A DNA stretch of 64,000 nucleotides from Letharia columbiana (taxonomy: Eukaryota; Ascomycota; Lecanoromycetes; Lecanorales; Parmeliaceae): positions 1,021,001 to 1,085,000 of the forward strand of contig NW_023501040.1 of the NCBI RefSeq assembly GCF_014066305.1, written 5' to 3'. The position numbers and the translations under genes are program-made. Positions within the stretch are counted from its first letter, which is position 1. Each line of letters starts with the position of its first letter. The notes beneath the pieces were generated by a model that did not search any database, had not been told where the DNA came from, and worked only from the letters and a program-made list of their open reading frames with translations. Below, piece by piece: positions 24,988-35,199 of this stretch.

Positions 24988-25925
24988 ACCGTAGGCGCTC
25001 AAACCTTCACTGCCAATCCAACAGGCTTCAAAGTCAACAACGCAGCCATTTCTCCCGGTGGCGCCGCTCGAACCGTCGATGGTACGATACTCAGCCTCGG
25101 TCAATCAGGAGTTTTAGTCATAGGCAGCAGTACTGTCACCCTTACAATTCCATCTGCTACACCCGTGTTGGCAGTGGCAGGCCATACTTTCACACCAAAT
25201 CCATCAGCTTTCTCCATAGCCGGGACCACCATCTCCGCAGGTGGTCCCGCTGTCACAGTTGATGGCACCACCATCAGCCTCGATCAGTCGGGAGCATTGG
25301 CTATCGGTAGCACGACCATCGCTCTCAAAACCCCACCGTCCTCTCCTTCTGCCAAAGAAGCATTCACTGCGGCAGGCCAGACCTTCACACCGGACCCCTC
25401 GGCTTTCTCCGTAGCCGGTACAATCATCTCAGCAGACGGCCCGGCCGTTACAATCAGTGGAACCATCATCAGCCTTGGCCAAAACGGAGCTTTGGAGATA
25501 GGCAGCAGTAACATCTCTCTTCCAACCCCACCAGATGCCTTCCCCAGCAAAGTATATACAGTCGCAGGCGAAACATTCACACCCAACCCCTCCGCGTTTT
25601 CAATAGACGGTACCACCATCTCAGCAGGTGGTCCCGCAGTCACAGTTGGTGGAACCATCATCAGCCTCGGTCAATCGGGAGCATTAGCTATAGGCAGCTC
25701 TACCGTCGACCTTCTTCCTTCTAGTAGCGCATACACAGTCGCAGGCCAAACATTCACACCCAACCCCTCCGTTTTTTCCAACGCAGGTACGACCATCTCA
25801 GCAGGCGGTCCAGCCGCTACCGTAAACGGTACCATCATCAGTCTCCAACCTTCTGGTACTCTGCTTGTGGGATCAAGCACGATCCCGCTCTTGACACCTC
25901 CGAGGACACCATTTTCATCTGATCC
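24988..25925 (+). repeat. Five tandem ~190-nt repeats in the surface protein
   Basis: Each unit codes for about 60-65 aa of the pattern (F/Y)TVAGQTFTPNPSAFS..GTTISAGGPAVTV.GT.ISL.QSGALAIGSST, followed by a short proline/serine spacer. The first unit (AQTFTANPTGF) is the most divergent. A worn sixth unit follows before the C-terminal hydrophobic segment. The alternating short strands and G/T/S turns suggest a stalk of beta-rich modules. Confidence 0.8.
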
Positions 25926-26220
25926 TGATGTTGACATCGATGGGTTCGATGTCAAAGTACAACCTTCCTCTGCCGTAGTGGATGGCGTAGCACTGAGTGC
26001 CGGCGCGGCCGGTGTCACCGTTTCCGGACAAATCGTCAGTCTGGAGGCTGGAGGTGCGACCTTGGATATCGGGACGGGGCGATTTGCACTGCCGACATGG
26101 ACAGGGGCGGCGAATGGTTCGGTCGGTGCGCAGCCTTTTACGGGTGGGCAGAACAAGGGGTTGGAGTTGTCTTTGCTTTTGGTTTGTGGGGTTTGCGGGA
26201 CGTTTACGCTGTTGATGTGA

Positions 26221-27453
26221 CGGTGATGTTATGAGCGTTGTTCTTGTACGAGAAATATATTCCCCAAAAGCGAGTAGGGTAGATAGCATTTGCATTTGGA
26301 AAGGGAAGACGGCAGGTACGGGGATATAGTAGGAGCTCTGGAGCCGATTTTTGGTCGCTTTCGGGAAGTATGGCTTAAGCGGATATACCCACTATGTACA
26401 CTCTTGGCTAGGGTATCAACTGGTCAGTATTTCCTTATCAAAAAGGTAGCTCTTTCAACGGCACGAGTAGCTAGAAAGATCGTGATCGCTCCCCCAGTCC
26501 CGGATATCGAGTCACCTGCATCACGGTCCTCGAATCCCCAGACAAACCCTGGTCCGTCGAGTTTTACCGAACATGTCCGGATTGCGCCCGAAACGGCAGC
26601 TCGCTGTTATGAGGTATGGAGTCGTCTTTCTTTATGTCCGAAATAGTTTCAAACACCGCTTATGGTTACAAAAGTGGAGCCAAACGGGCGCGGCGCGCTT
26701 ATGTGATATCGGAGTCTAGCATAGCTGTCAAGCCTAGGATGTATGTTCGAATCTTTAAGAGACGTGAAGATTGCCACGTAGTATCGATGTATGAATCTGA
26801 GATTAGAGTCCAGTATAGGCGTTAAGCCTACATGTTTTACCTAAAACATATACCACAAGTGAAGAACTGCGACGTAGCTATAGCTTATTTATTCGAATAT
26901 AGGCTTTGATAAAAGAACTGCACTCAGATACTCTGCTCAAAATTGATTTAGAAGGTGAAAAATGCGATGTAAGAACGGCTTAATGATCTCAAGCGAAAGA
27001 CAATCCAGATTTCAAGCTTAAACACTCTGCTCAAAAACGACATGTCAGTCTTGTTATCATCTTCCTATATTGAAGGACATGCACAAGGCGCTTGACAGTC
27101 AATAGGCGTCTATAGCTTCCGCGAACCACCTAGATTTAGAGCTGTTAAAATCTCCAATTCTTCAGCAGCATGGTTCAGAACGGCATGCCGAAGACATCCT
27201 TTCCATGTTCCTCGGCTTCTACTAAAGGTTATATTGCCACCAGCTTTCGTTTTGTTTCTCTTCTACCGCTAGGAAAGCGTCTCTGATCCTAGCGATACTA
27301 CAAGTTGTTGACTGATAGCTAGAAATGATATCTTTGAAAGCTCTCGGAAATACCATCGAGTTGACAACGGGGACCGTGATGGAGAATCATATCAGCCTTC
27401 TTCATATGCTGAGTATGGTTTGGGATTGTCGCCCGAAGGTTTTGGATGTGACA
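26221..27453. other. Intergenic, no gene recognised
   Basis: The 118-codon frame at 26290-26646 and the smaller frame at 26616-26825 show no family motif and no convincing splice signals. The stretch includes the 3' end of the surface-protein gene and, from the other side, the 3' UTR of the acyl-CoA synthetase. Confidence 0.5.
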
Positions 27454-29541
27454 TCATTGCAACCCCTTACCTTCCTTCACGAGCTTGATACCTTCCTCCT
27501 TGAGCTTGAATTTCTGTATTTTCCCGCTTGCGGTTTTAGGGTAGTTGTCGACCCAGAAGACGTACTTGGGTACTGAAGGTTCTGTATTAGCTTCATGCCC
27601 GCTCTTTCCTGTCGTCAGCAAATCATGAAAGACACCCAACATACCCAAATGATGACTCAGTTTCTCCCTAACCCACTTCCTCACCTCATCCGCCGTGACG
27701 CTTGTTCCGTCCTGCTTGACCACAAATGCAGCGACCACCTCTCCATACGTTTCATCGGTCAATCCAACCACACTGACCTCCTTCACTGCCTCAATCCCGA
27801 AGATACAATTTTCCACCTCCAATGGATGGATATTCTCCCCTCCTTTGATAATGATATCCTTAATCCTTCCCGTAATTTTAATGTACCCATCTTCATCCAT
27901 CTCAGCCTCATCGCCTGTATGCATCCACACTTTGCCATCAACGTCAGCTATCATGACTTCCGCTGTTCGGTCAGGCGCACTCCAGTATTCTTTCATTACT
28001 AAATAGCCGTGGACTGCTAGTTCTCCCCTTTGGCCTACTGGAAGGGTTTTTGTGTGATCCATGGGGGCTACGACTTTAGCTTCGACGTGCGGGAGAAGCT
28101 TACCGACGCTATCGATCCGTTTCTCGAGAGGATCGTCTGTCGTTGTCATAGCAGAGACTGGACTGGTCTCTGTCATACCGTAGCAGATAGTCAATTCTGT
28201 TAGATTGAGTATCTTATGCAACTTCCGCATGAGCTCGGCTGGGATGCTTGAGCCAGCTGCGATGCCAGTCCTCAGGTGCTCGAACCCTGTATATGGTACT
28301 CTGTTACTTTGCAGCAGCTCCAGTTCGGCAATGAACATTGTTGGGACGCCATAAAGAGCCGTACATTTCTCTTCTTGCACAGCTTTTAATGTGGCGTAAG
28401 GATCGAATGCTTCAGTAGGGAAAACTATGGCAGAGCCATGGGTTGCGGTGGCCATGTAGCCGAGTATGCAGCCAAAGCAATGGAAGAGTGGTGGCGGACA
28501 GCAGACTGTATCTTGCTCTGTGAGAAGCATACGGTCGCCGATACTTTTGCCATTGTTGAGGATCGAGTGGTGAGTTAGACAGGCGGCTTTGGGGAGAGAA
28601 GTTGTGCCTGAGGTGAACTGAATGTTTACTATTTCATCTGGATGTAGGAACTGCTTTGGTAGGGAGCTCGGCTCGGAGCCTTCGGAGAGGACGATGTTAT
28701 AGTTGACGGTGGGTCTGAGAAGCGATGGATCTATACGCCCCTGGGAATTGTCGACAATGATCACTTTTTGGAGAGACGGCACGGCTTCTGACTCGATCTT
28801 TCGGCCTTGAAGATCGGGTATCAACTGCCGAAGCAGCTGGATATTTGAGCGGGGCTCTTTGCGCGGTAAATGAGTCTCGGTACCAATGATTAAATGTGAG
28901 GCCTCAAGGTGGGCCAAAGCTGCTATGACTTGCTGGGCGTTGAAGCCAGGGTTCAGTGGCACCTTGTGCTAATGAGCTTTGCGTGTACGTCGACTCGAGA
29001 GAGACTCAAGTGAGGCTCAGCAAGGACCATGGGCTCACAAGTATTCCACCAATCTTGAAGAGGCCGTATGTTGCCTCGCGCCCTATCAGCCCCGTAGTCT
29101 CGTGCCTATTCCGAGGCCTCGTACAATGGCATACTCAATATTGTTCCCTAGCGACACAGCGACTCGGTCGCCCCTTTTCACCCCTCTTTGCAATAAACCC
29201 CGTGCCAAGTCATTGCTCTTTCTGTCGAGCCCGTCATATGTCAGGCGCGTTCGTTGATGGCGAGAGACGACTCTGGGCTACACGTCAAGCAACGTCCAAT
29301 CGTGACTATCCCCGGAGCTTACGCTGTACGGTCACCGTACCGAGAGACGATCGAATCGAAATGCTCGCCCACAGTTTGCTCGAGTAACGGAGGCTATTCA
29401 AGGTGAGTCATCAGACACGCAGCGAAGCGCCTGACTTACCTCTGAGGGACCTCGAGAATATGACTGGGTCAGCAAGCCTCGACGACCCTTCCGGAAGTTG
29501 ACTCGCGCAACGTTGATGAATGATGTTGGAGCTGGCCGCAT
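27454..29541 (-). CDS. AMP-forming acyl-CoA synthetase (ACSF2/4CL-like), 5 exons
   Basis: The enzyme activates a carboxylic acid to its CoA thioester through an acyl-adenylate. Exons on the minus strand are 29541-29440, 29393-29323, 29272-29125, 29074-29039 and 28962-27454; all phases agree and give 621 aa. The start at 29541 was chosen because only that frame joins SYSRGPSE to PPLLEQTVGEHF; the upstream ATG at 29563 is out of frame. The N-terminus (MRPAPTSFINVARVNFRKGR) is basic and free of acidic residues, like a mitochondrial presequence. Motifs: FTSGTTSLPKAA (A3, where two glycines of the usual loop are S and A), YGMTETSP (A5), HTGDEAEMDEDGYIKITGR (A7/A8), GGENIHPLEVE, and PKTASGKIQKFKL with the catalytic lysine (A10). 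No C-terminal peroxisomal signal is present. Substrate is unknown; medium-chain or branched acids are plausible. The adjacent broken P450 lies on the same strand 597 bp upstream. Confidence 0.9.
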
Positions 29542-30137
29542 GGTCAATGGGCATCGTCGCCATTGAGCTGCAGCAGCGTTAGATCTATAAAGACGGAGGA
29601 TGGCGATGGCGATTAGAGATGTTTTAGGCTTCGAAGCGGGGAACGTCTTTAGTCATCGCCAAGCCTTTTCCCATCAAGCCAAATTTTCTTGGCCCACCAA
29701 GTTTTGGATTCAGAAACAGTCGTGATAGTGGTTGACTTTGGAAAATCTCCCAAATCTGATTATAACCGTCTACTCGTATCAACGAACCCATAGTTCTTGT
29801 CTGCTTGTGCTTTCCTTTTTTATTAGCTTTCGCAACACTCCCTTTCAGCAACCATCTACGAGTAGGTCGAAATATCTCCTTCGAAGCTTCCAATCTTCAC
29901 TGAAATCTTTTCCTCTGAATTAATCAGACTTAAGAGAGGATTCCAGGACATCGCACGTCTTTCCAAAGATGAGCACGATTCCCAGACGAAGGTACGTAAC
30001 ATGTCTCTTTGTCATATCGTAACGTGGAAAAGTCCCAGCGTTCCGGAATATACATGCGCCAACCTTTCCCCATAGCGCCCTTAATGTTCCCATCAACAGT
30101 GGATTGGAAAGATAGAAGCACATCGCCCCCAACTCCA
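29542..30137. other. Intergenic between the P450 relic and the acyl-CoA synthetase
   Basis: No supported gene. The part next to 29541 must hold the synthetase promoter and 5' UTR. Confidence 0.5.
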
Positions 30138-31916
30138 TTACTGCACCCTCTCCCCCCCAACGAAACCCACCTTTACCCCATTCCGACTCTGTAAGGAAAA
30201 CATGTACTCCTCCACGAACTCCTCCACGGGATCCCTGTTCAAGATGCCCTCAAACTCTCCCCACAAATCGCGCCAACACAAACCCCATCTGACACAAAAC
30301 CATCTGCTGCGCCGGACAAATCCTTCCCCCACCCAGAAACGGCACATAAGTCCAACCCGGTCGCAGATTCCCCTCGATCCAGCGCTCGGGACGGAAGGCT
30401 TCGGCGTCGGATCCCCAGATGCTGGTATCGCGCTGCATGATGCCGAAGTGGGAGTCAACGTGGGTGCCGGGGAGGACGAGGATGGGGGAGGAACCATCAG
30501 GTCCGCCGCCAAGAGGGAGGGTGGTGGTGTGAGTGCATGTACGGCGGGAGACGGAGGCGGGGGGCGAGGAGGCGAAGACCTATGTGCGCGGGAAAGAAAG
30601 AAGTATTATGAAAACTGTTTTAAAGGATGGTGGACTGGTGTTTGACCTGGGTACTTTGCTTACTTTCATTCAGGACAGCTTGGAGATATTTCATACTCTT
30701 CAGACTCTCAAACGTGATCGGTTCGTCGTGACTGAGGACCTCGACACGTAACTTAGCCCAGACGCGTGGATTTCGGGCCAGCTGGAAGAAGAGGTCGCTG
30801 ATTGCGATGGCGTTTGCATCCCGGGCGGGAAAGAAGAGACTGATTATTTGGTCGCGGATGAACTGGCGGTCATTTGTCTCCTTGACCAGCTCATGTAGGA
30901 ACGAGACCGGCTGTTTCTGATCCGCTGGGATAGTACTATCGGCATGGGCCGTGTCATAGCTCTGTTGCGGTGAGGAAGTTGCCTCGCTGTCGCATTTTTT
31001 GGATAGAGCGCGCTCGATATATCTATCGACGACGGCGTGGGTTTCTGCACATGCCTCTTTCCACTCTCGATCTCTTGTAACGCGACCCCATAGGAAGCTT
31101 AGACCCCGAAGCGACATACGTCGGTCTACGCCTAGCATTGCTCGGTCGAAGGAGGCGAGGAACTTCTCAGCGTCTAGTTTGGAGGAATGGGGAAGTAGAG
31201 TATCGGCAGATTCGGCGAACAGAAAGTCTGTGGATGTGTCGAGAAACTTAGGAAAGGAAACCATCAGCTTTACCTGCCAGCGTCCTCAATCGACTCGCGC
31301 ATTTTAATGTACTTGAAGAATACTCGGTCACGAAAACATCACTCCAACTCACCAGCCTCCTCAAAAGCGGCCTCAAATCCACCGTCTCCCCATTCCCCGG
31401 CACAAGTTCCATCATCCTCTCTAGATGCTCCCCAAACCTTTTCAAGTCCGCTATCTGCTTCCGCGCAAAAATCGGCATAACAATCTTCCTCGCGTGTTTC
31501 CAAATCTCGCCATCAGAAACAAAAACTCCCTCTCCAATCCAGCTTGCATTGGCTTGCTTCCTGATACCTTCAACGCCGAAGTTCTCGAACTCCGTTGTAT
31601 TGATAGCTTGGATATTCTCTACGTCAGAGGTGTAGATTACGGTTTGACCGAAGACGTGGGTTTCAAATGTCTTTCCGTAGCGGTGAAAGAAGCCTTGAAG
31701 CGTATTCCTATAGTCGCCTTTAGCTTTGGTCGCCACAGTCTTTCTGTACAGGTCTAGCCCAAATATTGGGTCTTTGTGATGGTATTGTCGTGGGCGGCCG
31801 CACGTATAGCGCTTCATTAAGCGCCAGTATTGGAGGCTGGCTCTGGTCTTTTGGACCGCGAGATACAGAAAAGCAAGAAATAAGAGCCGCAGGCTAAAGC
31901 TGCTAGCTAAATCCAT
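30138..31916 (-). pseudogene. Cytochrome P450, CYP52-like, two frameshifts in the last exon
   Basis: The layout matches microsomal fungal P450s of the CYP52 type (alkane or fatty-acid omega-hydroxylases): an N-terminal membrane anchor (LRLLFLAFLYLAV), then WIGEGVFVSDGEIWKHARKI (C-helix), FLDTSTDFLFAES, the I-helix as FFPARDANAIAISDLFF, the ExxR helix at AVLNES/LR across an intron, FRPERWIEGNLRPGW, and the heme loop FLGGGRICPAQQ. Exons: 31916-31353, 31246-30664, and 30579 to about 30138. In the last exon the frame shifts in a six-G run at 30559-30564 (plus strand) and again near 30250-30260, before the tail EFEGILNRDPVEEFVEEY. The usual glycine two residues after the heme cysteine is alanine, and the I-helix AGRDTT block is altered. 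The gene would make about 525 aa if the frame were continuous. I take it as a decaying gene, unless both indels are sequence errors. Confidence 0.7.
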
Positions 31917-32182
31917 TTCTGCGATGAGAGTGAAAGGTCCAAATATTGACTTGAGCTGGTGACGACCAGTTGAGGTTCGGAATTTATCCCCACATTTTTC
32001 TTAGTCATCCGAATCCTCTGCAGGTCACAATTCACGCTCCATTGTGGCCGTCAGGGAGGCCGTAAGATGGACTTCACAATTCATATAGCACACTCATCTA
32101 AGGTCAAGAAGAACATCATTTAACCTTTAGATATCATGCATCTTTTCACTCATTATTCATACCCCGATCCAGCTCCTTGCAG

Positions 32183-32735
32183 TTACAACAACATCACCAC
32201 ACAACACACCATCCACCACCCAGATTTTCCTAAACCGCATTCCCATATTGCCCTCGAAAAGTAAGCCAACAAGGGCTCCTCGAACTCCACTGCACTTTCC
32301 ATATCGTAAGAGCATGTAGCAAAAGTCATACCGAGAGGTTTGAGTCCCGTTCGCAACAGGAGAAAGCTCTCTTTCTTCACCATGTGGGCACATCTTTGTG
32401 GGTATCGATCAGAACAAATCAGTTCTCTCTGTCAAAGGATACCAAAGTAAACAGAGTTAGTCGTATTCAACTCCCTTGCAGGTACAATAACGACTTTTAC
32501 TTGGGGAAAAGTTCGTAAACAGGATCTCCAATTTTCGGCACCAGGTCTGGAGTTTACGACTTCAATAATTGTACTTGGACTTTTCGCTCTCGATGTATGA
32601 ATTTGCTACCTTCCCTACATAGCGAACGTATCCACGGCCCCCACACCCCCCCATTCTCCCTCTCTTTCCTCATAACCGAAACATCCGCCTCCACCCCCCG
32701 ATTCTGCTACACCTTCGGCAAGAAGAGAATCTACA
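32183..32735 (-). pseudogene. Relic of a second PTH11-like gene (C-terminal part)
   Basis: Two pieces on the minus strand match the end of the gene at 1389-2931 at DNA and protein level. 32620-32735 matches the reverse complement of about 2740-2850 (shared catagcgaacgtatccacgg and ccattctccc), and the frame at 32383-32183 reads FATCSYDMESAVEFEEPLL where the intact gene reads FAMYDMERAVEVREPGL. About 230 bp of unrelated sequence separate the pieces, and no upstream transmembrane exons are found. It is a truncated, inverted duplicate or the remnant of a paralogue. Confidence 0.65.
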
Positions 32736-32739
32736 AAGT

Positions 32740-33499
32740 CGACCAGATGGTATTTGGAAGGATTTTTCGATGTGTTTGTTCTCGTGATCACTCAATAACT
32801 TCTAGTGTCACTGATTCCAGAGAGGGAAGTTGAAGGATCAAGCGGCTGCAAGTTTAGCTGCATAGAACTTTTCCCCTCCTGCGCCTAAGCCTGTTAGCTC
32901 ACTGGGGATAGAGCCGCTCCACCCTTCAGTAATACCAAGCAGCCATTCAAACCTGATGGTTTATATGCGTTATGTAGCCTTATGGAGGAAGTAAAGGGAG
33001 GAAGAAAGGAAAATTGGACCCACCCAATATTCATAGGTTGCGCAGGTAAGAACAACGCAGAAGGACGGATCCGACTACTGTAGGTTGCCTGGTTTGCGAG
33101 ATCCTGTCGTTTCCCTAAGCCCGGAGGTGTATCCATTTGCAAATAGACGAAAGATCTCATGACCAGATAAAATGAATGCAGAAGTCTGAAAGATAATTCG
33201 TTCAGGGTGCAGGACGGGTTGAGTGAGGCTGACTGAGGCTATCAGGTACGCTTATGTTCATACGTGAGACGGACTTCGAAACCTTGAGACGGCTTACACA
33301 TTGACCTGTACCCACATATCTATCAACACGGATGCCCCTTGACATTGATTCTGCCTCGACACTGTTGCACACATCACTCAAGTAGATTCTTTCCAGGATC
33401 AGAATCAACAAACAACTCTGATTTTCTAGATCGGCAGCTCTGGTCAGCAAAGCAGTCCAGCCAGCTTTTCCACAGCAGAAGCTCGAATCACTTCAGGAA
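32740..33499. other. Intergenic, no gene recognised
   Basis: Short frames on both strands lack motifs. I see no repeat and no RIP signature. Confidence 0.5.
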
Positions 33500-33895
33500 A
33501 TGCCGACCCAGTCCTCCCCCCCAGGGGCTCAAAAGCTCCGAAGCACCGTCCGCAAGCTCGTCAAGAAAATCAAACCTCCCAAGGAAGGACCCATGCCGGG
33601 GGAACTCGACTCCACGGAAGTGCAGCTGGCCAGGTTCTTCGGCAAGCCTGTTGCTATTGCCTCCATAGCCAGCATGGAACATCCGTCACCGGCACCCTCA
33701 CTCGCTTCATCATGCCCAACGGAGCAGTCTTGCGACGGATTCATACAATTCGGATATAGCGTCCGACTCCACCCGGACAGCGCACGTCACGGACCAGGAG
33801 ATAGCAGAGGGAACGCAGGAGATGCTGCTGTGAGTGGAACTAATCGATTTAAGATATCACACTGGTCAGTCGTGATCAAGGTACTGACTCCGTGA
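33500..33895 (+). CDS. Short hypothetical frame, basic N-terminus
   Basis: A frame of 131 codons starts MPTQSSPPGAQKLRSTVRKL and continues with KKIKPPKEGPMPGELDSTEV. The first ~75 codons look protein-like (codon choice, K/E/P mix). After about 33740 another frame looks better, and a GTGAGT at 33831 could be a donor, so the true end is uncertain. No family is recognised. It could equally be the remnant of a larger gene. Confidence 0.3.
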   Translation: MPTQSSPPGAQKLRSTVRKLVKKIKPPKEGPMPGELDSTEVQLARFFGKPVAIASIASMEHPSPAPSLASSCPTEQSCDGFIQFGYSVRLHPDSARHGPGDSRGNAGDAAVSGTNRFKISHWSVVIKVLTP

Positions 33896-34147
33896 CGTAG
33901 GGACATTCGGCCGCTGTAGGGACGACGATTTCCTAGAAGGAGGATGGCAGTTTTGGAAGCGGTTTCTGGCAGAGGATTCTCGTTCGAGGACATCTCGATC
34001 AGCAGTGCGTTTCGAATGGCAAGGACCATGGGTTGTGTATGAACAGCAGTGAGAAGCAATGGAAACGGCGTTCCAGGTGGGAGTCACTTAATCTCATGCC
34101 TTATTCTGGGCAAGCATTGTATCTCCCCCAATTTTCGACTCCACTTC

Positions 34148-34998
34148 TCATGAACCATCCCAACCCCAACTCACGTCACGCTCTAACGCGACGCGAAACT
34201 TCCCCTCCCGAGCGTAAGCCCCCCCTGGTCCAAATTGTCCCCTTTCATCCACAAACTGCATATCAATCTCCACAAACCCATAGTCAACTCCCACCAGCAT
34301 CAACCCCGCGAACCAGAATCCCAGATACCCATGATTCAACTGCGCTTACGGCATCTTCGTCACCGTCACAGAGCCATAGCTGAAGAAGCGGGTGGCGTCC
34401 AACCTAGGTGATTTCCATCTCTGGTTAGCTGTTGCAGTAAAGGAATATGAGAGACGCAAGACGGAGGGGGGAGGTTATTTGTGAATACAGGAACATCGGG
34501 ATCTTGGGTATTTAGCACCATCTCCCGCATGATAACCACTGGTGCTTTCAGCAGCGCTTGTATGGCGTCGGCCCGCGAAATGGAATGGCCGTAGTCTGTG
34601 AACATGATGTGCTCATTGGAAAATTCCTAGTCGGGTGGGACGTGGTAGCGGAAGGGCTCGGGAGGGAAGCTGAGGCTGGGATAGGGGTCAATGCTGTAGT
34701 TGTGATCGGTGAGGATGACTGGGTAAGTATACAGGGAGGGCGGTTTACTTCTTTGAAGGGTTCCGAGATCAGAGGGTGGTATTCGACGGGTTAGGGAGAT
34801 TTTGTCCGTTGAGAGAGATCGTCAAGGCTGAGAGTGAGTCAACGAGCAAGGCAGGCACAAAGGTGTGCAAGACCTGAAGGTAACCCATCTCCACGGTCGA
34901 TTGCTGAGCGTTGTAGAGAAAGTTTTGAGCGCTGGAAAGGGAAGCAAGGACTGCAAAGCAGCAGATAATGCGAAACTGGTGACGATCTGAACGTTGGC
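34148..34998 (-). pseudogene. Secreted hypothetical protein, broken
   Basis: Minus-strand frames give a signal-peptide-like start (FRIICCFAVLASLSSAQ) followed by NFLYNAQQSTVEMGYLQVLH and DSLSALTISLNGQNLPNPSN, then in other frames EPFKEVNRPP, a YSIDPYPSLSFPPEPFRYHV block, IMFTDYGHSISRADAIQALL, and near the end LNHGYLGFWFAGLMLVGVDY and EIDMQFVDERGQFGPG. The frame shifts near 34795. There is an in-frame TAG right after the ...YHVPPD segment (plus strand near 34630), where a C-to-T change would explain the stop. Further shifts follow after 34500. No ATG is in frame directly ahead of the signal sequence. I do not recognise the family. The relic lies about 200 bp beyond the 3' end of the LAM gene on the same strand. 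Confidence 0.5.
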
Positions 34999-35199
34999 CG
35001 CATACATGGTCAAAAGAGTGCTACAAAGAAGAGGCAAGCGCACAACGCTGGAGATCGCAGCTCGAGATTCTACTTCCGCAAGAGGGCATGAGCTGTTCTA
35101 AGCGACTGATGGAGGTCAGGGTGTCAATGCAGCGCACGTTTCCTTTTGTATAGTGTATGATGATAAGCTTCGCTAATGCTTGACCGTTTAACTGTACAA

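Larger units (their letters stand above)
23216..26220 (+). pseudogene. Cell-surface repeat protein, interrupted by about three frameshifts
   Basis: The gene resembles large secreted or wall-anchored proteins of Pezizomycotina. In order I see a cysteine-containing N-terminal domain (NCSPTYLRPVFPDFPYIIPY; TYTGPPCQTG; VLPCSSYLSAQ; FGQSPQCRSYAEA; TCCGNCSLDVPEVRLYYFPD), an intron at 23892-23946 (GTAAGT...TAG, 55 bp), a YLQLVGTATVTDQC..ITLPPGGLSTW domain, a proline-rich stretch with PPSD repeats, five repeats of about 63 aa plus a degenerate sixth, and a hydrophobic C-terminus (LELSLLLVCGVCGTFTLLM) that could be a GPI signal or membrane anchor. The coding frame changes near 23300, near 23455-23470 and at about 24932 without any acceptable intron. 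The third fits a 1-nt deletion; the first two fit 1-nt insertions. Either the gene is dead or the sequence has indel errors here. Adhesion is a guess. Confidence 0.65.

Noticed and set aside
24547..26156. Long minus-strand frames (97-161 codons) opposite the surface-protein repeats
   Set aside because: They mirror the repetitive codons of the plus-strand protein, end at unit borders and have no start context or family match.
26290..26825. Two plus-strand frames downstream of the surface protein
   Set aside because: No domain, no splice logic and ordinary intergenic composition.
29539..29563. Upstream ATG at 29563 as the start of the acyl-CoA synthetase
   Set aside because: Its frame does not join the second exon; the ATG at 29541 does.
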